From NCBI GenBank assembly GCA_020047875.1, contig JAIFNE010000159.1:1-5788 (forward strand): a DNA stretch of 5,788 nt, read 5' to 3'. This document shows positions 1 through 5,788 of the stretch, one piece after another (positions within the stretch are counted from its first letter, which is position 1; every line of letters begins with the position of its first letter). The notes beneath the pieces were generated by a model that worked only from the letters and a program-made list of their open reading frames with translations, was not told the DNA's origin and did no database searches. The position numbers and the translations under genes were made by a program. This DNA comes from Hydrogenophaga sp. (GTDB taxonomy: Bacteria; Pseudomonadota; Gammaproteobacteria; Burkholderiales; Burkholderiaceae_C).

Positions 1-11
1 GTTTTTCATCC

Positions 12-683
12 ATGACCCAAGACGAACTCAAGACCCTGGTTGGCCAGGCCGCGCTGCAGTATGTGATTCCCGGCCAGATCGTGGGGGTGGGAACCGGCTC
101 GACGGTGAACAAGTTCATCGACGCGCTGGCCAGCATCAAAGACCAGATTCCCGGCGCCGTGTCCAGTTCGGAGGCCTCCACCGCACGCCTGAAGGCGCTG
201 GGCATCACCGTGTTCGACGCCAATGCGGTGGGTGATATCGCGGTTTACATCGATGGCGCCGACGAGATCGACGCCCGGGGATTCATGGTCAAGGGCGGCG
301 GCGCAGCGCTCACGCGCGAAAAAATCGTGGCTGCGCAGTCGGGCCGCTTTGTCTGCATCGCCGACGAATCCAAGCTGGTGAAGACGCTGGGCGCGTTCCC
401 TCTGCCGGTGGAGATCATCCCGATGGCCAGCGCGCGGCTGGTGCGGCAGTTCGCAGCGCTGGGCGGTCATGCCCAGGTGCGCATGAAGGACGGCGCGCCG
501 CTGGTCACCGACAACGGTCAGCACATTCTGGACGTGACCGGCCTGCAGATCAGCGAGCCGCTGGCGTTCGAGAGCGAGGTGAACCAGTGGCCCGGCGTGG
601 TGACGGTGGGGGTGTTCGCCCACCAGAAAGCCAGTGTGTGCCTGCTGGGCACCGCCAGCGGCGTGAAAACCCTCAGTTTCTGA
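12..683 (+). CDS. rpiA: Ribose-5-phosphate isomerase A
   Basis: Cytosolic enzyme interconverting ribose 5-phosphate and ribulose 5-phosphate in the non-oxidative pentose phosphate pathway. The 223-residue product is full length for the family (E. coli RpiA is 219). Visible landmarks are the phosphate-binding TGST loop at residues 28-31, DGADE at 81-85 and KGGGAALTREK at 94-104, with Asp81, Lys94 and Glu103 falling at the same numbers as the E. coli catalytic residues, and Lys121 in the ADESK segment. The C-terminus has the usual PGVVTVG...GVKT ending. The ATG at 12 is chosen because MTQDELK aligns with the E. coli start; only 11 bases lie upstream and no ribosome binding site can be judged. 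It converges on the DUF4124/glutaredoxin gene, whose stop lies 27 bases away, so it is probably not co-transcribed with anything else here. Identification is secure. Confidence 0.97.
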   Translation: MTQDELKTLVGQAALQYVIPGQIVGVGTGSTVNKFIDALASIKDQIPGAVSSSEASTARLKALGITVFDANAVGDIAVYIDGADEIDARGFMVKGGGAALTREKIVAAQSGRFVCIADESKLVKTLGAFPLPVEIIPMASARLVRQFAALGGHAQVRMKDGAPLVTDNGQHILDVTGLQISEPLAFESEVNQWPGVVTVGVFAHQKASVCLLGTASGVKTLSF

Positions 684-697
684 CGCGGGCCAACTCT

Positions 698-713
698 TGA
701 CCCGCCGGGGTCA
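698..713. terminator. Possible hairpin between convergent genes, no U-tract
   Basis: TGACCC (698-703) and GGGTCA (708-713) form a perfect 6-bp stem with a 4-base GCCG loop. It sits in the 27-base gap between the rpiA stop and the stop of the minus-strand gene, and its right arm contains that stop codon. Neither strand has a run of T after the stem, so it is not a classical intrinsic terminator. An alternative overlapping stem pairs 685-689 with 701-705. The convergent position is the main reason to suspect a two-way termination role. Confidence 0.25.
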
Positions 714-1383
714 GAAGCGTATGCCTGCCGGGTTGTTGGCGGGCGGCGCCACCGGCACTGGGGTGGGTTGCGCCGTCGGGGTTGCGCTGGGAGCGGGTGC
801 ACCGGGCACCGGCGCTGTGGGCGCCGGCTTGGCCGCCACCAGCGGTGTGGGCGCAGGGCGGCGGTAGTTGCCAGGCAGCGCCGATGTCTTGGGGTAACCG
901 GCTGCGTCCAGGAACTGGGACCACTCGGTGTCAGAGTAGCCCTTGATCTGCTGGCCACCGATGGTGAGAAACGGCAGAGCCGCCTCGCCGCTCAGGCGCC
1001 GCAGGGCCTCGCCGTCTTCGGGCGTATCCACCAGCTTCTCGGTGTAGGGAATGCCGCGCGCATTCAGCAGGTTGCGCCCGCTGTTGCAGGGCGCGCACTC
1101 CTTGGAGGTGTAGAGCGTGACGGGAAAGCGCGCCACCACCTGGCGCAGCTGGAACGGCAGCTGTGCGCCGCCGCCGGTTGCCGCGCCGGGCGCGCCGGCA
1201 TTCACTGGCTGGCTGTTGGCGGCGGGCGGCGGCTGATCCGAATAGCTGACGCGGCATGCGGTAGACGCCCTGTGCGCTGACGGAGGCTGCCGCCAGACCC
1301 AGAACCAGCGCGAGGCCGCTCACGGCCCAGGCAGTTGCCCGGCGATGCTGCAAGGAATGGTGAGGGGCGGATGCGGTGGTCAT
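711..1383 (-). pseudogene. Secreted DUF4124 / glutaredoxin-like protein, frameshifted
   Basis: Reading starts at ATG 1383, preceded by AGGA at 1393-1390 with 6 bases spacing (an upstream ATG at 1401 lacks this). The first 42 residues form a signal peptide: a basic stretch (HRR), a hydrophobic core, and a probable cleavage after SVSA before QGVYR. The frame then breaks. VYR should lead through about six residues into RVSYSDQPP, the DUF4124 pattern, but only four bases (1257-1254) remain between them, implying a 14-base loss. In the second frame the protein continues to the stop at 711: DUF4124 remainder, then a glutaredoxin-like domain with a CAPC redox motif (1097-1086) and a cis-Pro segment ALPFLTIGG, then a long Pro/Ala/Thr-rich tail of about 55 residues. 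Intact, it would be a periplasmic thiol-redox protein of unknown substrate. It lies 51 bases behind prlC and is probably co-transcribed with it. The break may be a sequencing or assembly error. Confidence 0.8.
1255..1256 (-). other. Apparent 14-base deletion junction in the DUF4124 segment
   Basis: On the minus strand the codons for VYR (1266-1258) are followed by ATGC and then CGC GTC AGC TAT TCG GAT (RVSYSD) in another frame. If AT is the start of an Ile codon and GC the end of a Gly codon, the usual VYR-IVGPDG-RVSYSD spacing is restored by 14 missing bases. The exact count depends on the family consensus, recalled rather than aligned. Confidence 0.6.
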
Positions 1384-1434
1384 GTCAGGTCCTATCGGCA
1401 AGTCGCTGAGGGAATGCAGTGCAAAGCCCGAAAT

Positions 1435-3498
1435 TCAGGCCATGCCCTGGTGGCGCAGCAGGGCAGCAATGTCGGGCTCGCGGCCTCGAAATGCTTTGAA
1501 CGAGTCCATGGCGGGCCGGCTTCCGCCAGCCTCCAGCACCGCGGTTCGGTAACGCCGTCCGGTGGCCACGTCCAGCGTGTTCTGCCCGTTGGCGGCGGCG
1601 GCCTCTTCGAAGGCGGCGTAGGCGTCGGCCGACAACACCTCGGCCCATTTGTAGCTGTAATAGCCCGCCGAGTAGCCGCCGGCAAAGATGTGGCTGAAGG
1701 TGTTGGCGCTGCGGCTGTAGGCGGGTGATTGCATCACCGCCACCTCGTCGCGCACCCGCTGCTGCAGCGCCAGGATGGCCGCGCCGTCCAGCGCGCTGGT
1801 TTCGCTGTGCAGCAGCATGTCAAACAAAGAAAACTCCACCTGGCGCAGCGTTTGCAAGCCACTCTGGAAGTTCTTGGCGGCGAGCATCTTGTCGAACAGG
1901 GCGCGCGGCAGCGGTTCACCGGTGTCGACATGGGCAAGCACATCCCACTCCCAGCAGAAGTTCTCCATGAACTGGCTGGGCAGCTCTACCGCATCCCACT
2001 CCACGCCGCTGATGCCCGAGACATCGTGCTCGTTCACCTGCGTCAGCAGGTGGTGCAGGCCGTGGCCAAACTCATGGAAAAGGGTGATGACGTCGTCGTG
2101 GGTGAGCAGGGCGGGTTTGCCATTGACGCCCTCGGCGAAGTTGCACACCAGATGCGCCACCGGTGTTTGCAGGGCGCCGGTGTCGGGGCGCAGCCAGCGG
2201 GCGCGCACGTCGTCCATCCAGGCGCCGCCGCGCTTGCCGTTGCGAGCACCTGGGTCCAGGTAAAACTGGCCCACGAGTTCGGCGCCCTGATCGGTGTGCC
2301 GCTCGATGCGGTAGAACGCCACGCCGGGATGCCACACCGGCGCGGTGTCGGGGCGAATGGCCACCTCGAACAGGGTTTCGACAATCTGAAACAGGCCAGC
2401 CAGCACCTTGGGCGCGGTGAAGTAGGGTTTGACCTCCTGCTCGCTGAAGGCGTAGCGCTGTTCTTTCAGCTTTTCGCCGATGTAGGTCCAGTCCCAGGGC
2501 TGCGGGTCGGTCAGGCCGAGTTCGCTGGCGGCGAAGGCGCGAAGATCGGCCAGATCTTTTTCAGCATGGGGCCGGGCGCGCTGAGCCAGGTCGCGAAGGA
2601 AGGCAATCACCTGCTCGGGCGATTCGGCCATCTTGGGCACCAGCGACACGTCGGCAAAGTGTCGGTAGCCCAGCAGCTGCGCTTCCTCGAGCTTGAGCGC
2701 CAGCAACTCGCTCATGGCGGCGGTGTTGTCGAACTTCGTGCCTTCGCCCTCGGCCTGGTCGCTGGCGCGGGTGACGTAGGCGCGGTACAGGCGCTGGCGC
2801 AGGCTGCTGCTGTGAGCGAATTGCATCACCGGCAGGTAGCAGGGCATCTTCAGCGTGAGTTTGTGGCCGGTCTGGCCGTCGGCCTGGGCCGCGGCGGCGG
2901 TGGCTTGCAGCACGTCGTCTGGCAGGCCGGCGAGTTCGTCGGTGGTGGCGATCAGGCTGAAGGCGTCGGTGGCGTCCAGCGCGTTCTCGCTGAATTTCTG
3001 GGCCAGCTCGGCCTGGCGTTCCTGGATCGCGGCAAAGCGCAATTTGGCCTCACCCACCAGATCAGCGCCACCCAGGCGAAAGCCGCGCATCGCGTTTTTG
3101 TGAGCCTGGGCTTGCTCTGGCGTGAGGCGTGCGGGGTCCATGGCGCGGTACTTCGCATACAGCCGCTCGTCGGCACCGAGCCGGGTCCAGAACTCGGTGA
3201 CCTGGGGCAGGGCGGCGTTGTAGGCGGCGCGCAGTTCGGGAGTGTCGGCCACGGCGTTGAGGTGGCTGACGGCGCCCCAGGCGCGACCGAGCCGCTCGGT
3301 GCTCACGTCCAGCTCCCGGGCCATCGCCTGCCAGTCGGCAGGGAACTCAGGCGCGGTCACCGTCTCCAGCGCCGCGCTGGCGGCTTGCAGCAGCAGCTCG
3401 GCGGCGGGTCCCACGCTGTCGGGCCGGATGGCGTCGAAGCGGGGCAGGTCGGTGAAGTCGAGCAGGGGATTGGCGGCAGGGGAGGCGTGGGTGGTCAT
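1435..3498 (-). CDS. prlC: Oligopeptidase A, M3 family zinc metallopeptidase
   Basis: Cytosolic metallopeptidase that degrades short peptides, including cleaved signal peptides (also named OpdA). The 687-residue product matches E. coli OpdA (680 residues) from PLLDF near the N-terminus to the C-terminal MDSFKAFRGREP. Zinc ligands are visible: HEFGH at residues 475-479 (codons from 2076 down), and Glu505 in the M3 motif GVEWDAVELPS at 498-508. Other family blocks include KRGGAWMDD, NGKPALLTHDDVITLF and FSHIFAGGYSAGYYSY. Start ATG 3498 gives the expected N-terminus; only a weak GAG-type Shine-Dalgarno precedes it. It lies 56 bases behind yhbY on the same strand and 51 bases ahead of the DUF4124/glutaredoxin gene. 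Between CWEWDVL (ending at residue 521) and AHVDTGEP it is four residues shorter than E. coli OpdA, in frame; this may be a small deletion. Confidence 0.96.
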   Translation of the reverse strand: MTTHASPAANPLLDFTDLPRFDAIRPDSVGPAAELLLQAASAALETVTAPEFPADWQAMARELDVSTERLGRAWGAVSHLNAVADTPELRAAYNAALPQVTEFWTRLGADERLYAKYRAMDPARLTPEQAQAHKNAMRGFRLGGADLVGEAKLRFAAIQERQAELAQKFSENALDATDAFSLIATTDELAGLPDDVLQATAAAAQADGQTGHKLTLKMPCYLPVMQFAHSSSLRQRLYRAYVTRASDQAEGEGTKFDNTAAMSELLALKLEEAQLLGYRHFADVSLVPKMAESPEQVIAFLRDLAQRARPHAEKDLADLRAFAASELGLTDPQPWDWTYIGEKLKEQRYAFSEQEVKPYFTAPKVLAGLFQIVETLFEVAIRPDTAPVWHPGVAFYRIERHTDQGAELVGQFYLDPGARNGKRGGAWMDDVRARWLRPDTGALQTPVAHLVCNFAEGVNGKPALLTHDDVITLFHEFGHGLHHLLTQVNEHDVSGISGVEWDAVELPSQFMENFCWEWDVLAHVDTGEPLPRALFDKMLAAKNFQSGLQTLRQVEFSLFDMLLHSETSALDGAAILALQQRVRDEVAVMQSPAYSRSANTFSHIFAGGYSAGYYSYKWAEVLSADAYAAFEEAAAANGQNTLDVATGRRYRTAVLEAGGSRPAMDSFKAFRGREPDIAALLRHQGMA

Positions 3499-3554
3499 GA
3501 TGCAAGCTCAGATGGGTACGCGGCGCAATGGTTCAAGCGCAGATTGCGGGCGCT
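3499..3554 (-). other. yhbY-prlC intergenic gap
   Basis: This 56-base gap separates two minus-strand genes. It holds a loose inverted repeat, CGCAAT (3524-3529) and ATTGCG (3543-3548), with a 13-base loop and no T-run. I see no convincing promoter or terminator, which is compatible with read-through from yhbY into prlC. Confidence 0.35.
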
Positions 3555-4025
3555 TCAGGGCGCGCTTTTCTTGATGCTTTTCTTCAGCACCTTGGCGCGC
3601 TTGATCTGGCCGCCCGATGTCAGGCGCTGGTTGCCCAGCACCTGCACCCGCTTGACCTCGGGCCGCTGCCCGCCGCGCTTGCTGAACTTGAGCACTTTGA
3701 CCTCGCGCGGGCCGGGCATGCGGTCTTCGTCAACCGGTTTGACCTTTTCAACCTGCGGCCGCCACAGCACCAGCAACTTGCCGATGTGCTGGATGGGCGC
3801 GGCATTGAGCTGCTCGGTCAGGGTCTGCAGCATGGCTTCGCGTGCCAGGCGGTCGTCGCTGAATACACGGACCTTGATCAGGCCGTGGGCCTTGAGCGCG
3901 TTGTCCACCTCCTTGACCACCGCGGGCGTGAGGCCGTCGCCCCCGACAAGGACAACCGGATCAAGATGGTGCGCGTCGGCCCGGTGGACTTTGCGCTGAG
4001 CGGGGGTGAGGGTGATTTGGGGCAT
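3555..4025 (-). CDS. yhbY: YhbY / CRM-domain RNA-binding protein with basic tail
   Basis: CRM-domain (CRS1/YhbY) protein; E. coli YhbY associates with pre-50S ribosomal particles. Residues 6-90 form the CRM domain: LTPAQRK, AHHLDPVVLVG, the KH-like GxxG loop GGDG at 28-31, then AHGLIKVRVFSDDR and the closing IGKLLVLWRP at 81-90. Residues 91-156 are an extra Lys/Arg-rich tail (PGPREVKVLKFSKRGG, ending KKSIKKSAP) absent from the 97-residue E. coli protein; it probably adds RNA contacts. ATG 4025 gives the expected start, but no Shine-Dalgarno precedes it. It is divergent from rlmE across 35 bases, as in E. coli, and heads the minus-strand run with prlC. The family call is firm; the tail function is inference. 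Confidence 0.93.
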   Translation of the reverse strand: MPQITLTPAQRKVHRADAHHLDPVVLVGGDGLTPAVVKEVDNALKAHGLIKVRVFSDDRLAREAMLQTLTEQLNAAPIQHIGKLLVLWRPQVEKVKPVDEDRMPGPREVKVLKFSKRGGQRPEVKRVQVLGNQRLTSGGQIKRAKVLKKSIKKSAP

Positions 4026-4060
4026 GGGACAATTATCGTTGACACCGCAGAAAGGCCTCC
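4026..4060. promoter_or_regulatory. Divergent yhbY / rlmE promoter region
   Basis: On the minus strand GATAAT (4037-4032) is a 5/6 match to the -10 consensus and ends only 6 bases before the yhbY ATG. On the plus strand the overlapping AATTAT (4031-4036) is a 4/6 match that would give rlmE a leader of about 18 bases. No good -35 element is seen for either. A perfect TTGACA at 4039-4044 has its would-be -10 inside rlmE and is probably chance. Assignment is by eye only. Confidence 0.3.
4051..4055 (+). promoter_or_regulatory. Ribosome binding site of rlmE
   Basis: AAAGG ends 5 bases before ATG 4061 and 11 bases before the in-frame ATG at 4067. The spacing favours 4061 as the start. Confidence 0.6.
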
Positions 4061-4747
4061 ATGGGCATGAAAGTGAAGACGCAGAGCAAAAAGGTCAACA
4101 AGGCCTGGCTCAACCAGCACGTCAACGACCCCTACGTGAAGCAGGCGGCGCGTGACGGCTACCGCTCCCGGGCGGCCTACAAACTCAAGGAAATTGACGA
4201 GACGCTGGGGCTGATCCGGCCTGGCCATTGCGTGGTGGATCTGGGCTCGGCGCCGGGCGCCTGGAGCCAGTACGTGCGCCGGCGGCTGAGTCCCCAGGGT
4301 GCGGCGGTCGGCGCGCTCAATGGGCATATTTTGGCGCTGGACATGCTGGCCATGGAGCCGGTGGAGGGCGTGCACTTTGTGCTCGGGGATTTCCGCGACG
4401 CCGGCGTACTCAGTGCGCTGGAAAATGCCCTGAGCGAGCGCGGGATTGAAGCGGTGGACGTGGTGGTGTCCGACATGGCGCCCAACCTCTCCGGCATCAG
4501 CTCGGCCGACTCGGCCCGCATCACCGACCTGGTGGAGCTGGCGGTGGATTTTTCGGTGCAGCACCTGCGGCCAGACGGCGCGCTGGTGGTAAAGCTGTTC
4601 CACGGCGGCGCCTACGACCCGATGGTGGCCCTGTTTCGCCAGACGTTTCGCACAGTGAAGGCGGTGAAACCCAAGGCATCGCGGGACAAATCCTCGGAAA
4701 CCTTTCTGGTCGGGCTGGGTCTGAAAGCGGCGCCCAGCCAGTCTTGA
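4061..4747 (+). CDS. rlmE: 23S rRNA (uridine-2552-2'-O) methyltransferase RlmE
   Basis: SAM-dependent 2'-O-methyltransferase (also RrmJ/FtsJ) that modifies U2552 in the A-loop of 23S rRNA late in 50S assembly. The 228-residue product shows the family's Rossmann fold signature VVDLGSAPGAWSQYV at residues 58-72, a second block GDFRD at 109-113, and the catalytic tetrad Lys41 (AAYKLKEID), Asp138 (VVSDMAPN), Lys178 (LVVKLF) and Glu213 (SSETFLVG), equivalent to K38-D124-K164-E199 of E. coli. A short insertion around residues 80-89 (AAVGALNG) lengthens it relative to the 209-residue E. coli enzyme. It is divergent from yhbY and upstream of ftsH, the conserved rrmJ-ftsH order, which in E. coli is heat-shock regulated. 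ATG 4061 was chosen for its AAAGG spacing. Confidence 0.97.
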   Translation: MGMKVKTQSKKVNKAWLNQHVNDPYVKQAARDGYRSRAAYKLKEIDETLGLIRPGHCVVDLGSAPGAWSQYVRRRLSPQGAAVGALNGHILALDMLAMEPVEGVHFVLGDFRDAGVLSALENALSERGIEAVDVVVSDMAPNLSGISSADSARITDLVELAVDFSVQHLRPDGALVVKLFHGGAYDPMVALFRQTFRTVKAVKPKASRDKSSETFLVGLGLKAAPSQS

Positions 4748-4769
4748 GCGGCCGCGGCGAGCAGCAACT

Positions 4770-4788
4770 GCCTGACGCTTGCGCAGGC
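4770..4788 (+). other. Small hairpin after rlmE
   Basis: GCCTG (4770-4774) pairs with CAGGC (4784-4788), with CGC/GCG complementarity inside. It is followed by TATTCCC, with no T-run. It could be a weak terminator or attenuator after rlmE but is equally likely to be chance. Confidence 0.2.
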
Positions 4789-4805
4789 TATTCCCTCGAT
4801 TGAGA

Positions 4806-4866
4806 TTGACAACCCGAACAAGCCCAGGATAGGGGGCTTGAAAGTTCTAGAATGCCACTCAAATGA
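4806..4866 (+). promoter_or_regulatory. Putative ftsH promoter with heat-shock-like -35
   Basis: CTTGAAA at 4837-4843 is an exact match to the sigma-32 -35 consensus; the fitting -10 position (from 4855, CCACTC) matches CCCCAT only weakly. The same TTGAAA could serve sigma-70 with TCAAAT at 4859-4864 (15-base spacer). TTGACA at 4806-4811 and TAGAAT at 4848-4853 are good isolated hexamers but are not spaced as a pair. Some promoter here is likely given the 153-base gap; which elements are used is undecided. Confidence 0.4.
4819..4840. repeat. Inverted repeat upstream of ftsH
   Basis: CAAGCCC (4819-4825) and GGGCTTG (4834-4840) are perfect 7-base inverted arms around an 8-base AGGATAGG loop. 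The right arm overlaps the CTTGAAA element. No T-run follows in the plus direction, so an operator-like or mRNA hairpin role is more plausible than termination. Confidence 0.5.
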
Positions 4867-4890
4867 CATACCGTGTCAATCAATCCGTCA

Positions 4891-4894
4891 GGAG
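4891..4894 (+). promoter_or_regulatory. Ribosome binding site deciding the ftsH TTG start
   Basis: GGAG lies 6 bases before TTG 4901. The upstream in-frame start at 4838 has no such site, and the residues it would add (4838-4900) do not resemble FtsH, whereas NNQWFSK right after the TTG does. Confidence 0.75.
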
Positions 4895-4900
4895 CTTCAC

Positions 4901-5788
<888 letters not shown>

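Noticed and set aside
6..623. A 205-codon minus-strand open frame opposite rpiA
   Set aside because: It is the antisense shadow of a gene with all catalytic residues in place; the His/Arg-rich translation matches no family I know.
768..1280. A 170-codon plus-strand open frame opposite the DUF4124/glutaredoxin gene
   Set aside because: The minus strand holds the CAPC domain, signal peptide and DUF4124 motifs; the plus-strand product is Gly/Arg-rich and featureless.
1729..3999. A 756-codon plus-strand open frame running antisense through prlC and most of yhbY
   Set aside because: It mirrors the codon bias of the two minus-strand genes. Its translation is Gly/Val/Gln/His-rich with no recognisable domain, while the minus strand encodes clear OpdA and YhbY.
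4039..4044. TTGACA as a -35 for rlmE
   Set aside because: A -10 at normal spacing would fall at or after the ATG at 4061, and the sequence there does not resemble one.
4840..4852. GAA-nn-TTC-nn-GAA, a perfect match to a eukaryotic heat-shock element, just upstream of ftsH
   Set aside because: Bacteria have no HSF. The match arises from CTTGAAA next to the palindrome TTCTAGAA and is probably chance.
4838..4900. An N-terminal extension of FtsH from an upstream start at 4838
   Set aside because: The extra 21 residues do not resemble FtsH, no ribosome binding site precedes them, and TTG 4901 has GGAG at good spacing followed by the family N-terminus.

Overview
The window reads as chromosomal housekeeping DNA from a GC-rich (roughly two-thirds G+C by eye) betaproteobacterium, most likely Burkholderiales and probably Comamonadaceae. 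This rests on recalled protein similarity: the FtsH N-terminus and AAA core, the YhbY with a basic tail, the OpdA-type M3 peptidase and the DUF4124/glutaredoxin protein all look like that group. The yhbY / rlmE-ftsH divergent arrangement is the one also known from E. coli.

Layout, left to right. rpiA (12-683, +) is complete except that almost all of its upstream region lies outside the window. It converges, across only 27 bases, on a minus-strand run of three genes transcribed in the order yhbY (4025-3555), prlC/opdA (3498-1435), then a secreted DUF4124-glutaredoxin-like protein (1383-711). Gaps within the run are 56 and 51 bases, so it could be one operon. Divergent from yhbY, across 35 bases, is rlmE (4061-4747, +), followed after 153 bases by ftsH (4901 to beyond the right edge, +). 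No stretch without a gene exceeds 300 bases; the longest is the 153-base rlmE-ftsH gap, which holds promoter-like sequence and an inverted repeat.

Functional theme: YhbY (pre-50S binding) and RlmE (23S rRNA 2'-O-methyltransferase) act in large-subunit maturation. FtsH (membrane AAA protease) and PrlC/OpdA (cytosolic oligopeptidase) act in protein and peptide turnover. RpiA belongs to the pentose phosphate pathway and is probably an unrelated neighbour.

The most notable thing in the sequence is damage. ftsH has lost an apparent 38 bases in the AAA pore-loop region, and the DUF4124-glutaredoxin gene has lost an apparent 14 bases just after its signal peptide; both losses break the frame. prlC is four codons shorter than E. 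coli OpdA in an otherwise well aligned segment near its active site. Reading continues cleanly in another frame after each break, with no decay elsewhere. Together with FtsH being essential or nearly so in many bacteria, this favours sequencing or assembly deletions over real pseudogenes, but the sequence alone cannot decide. I see no mobile element, CRISPR array, tRNA, rRNA or novel defence-like system.
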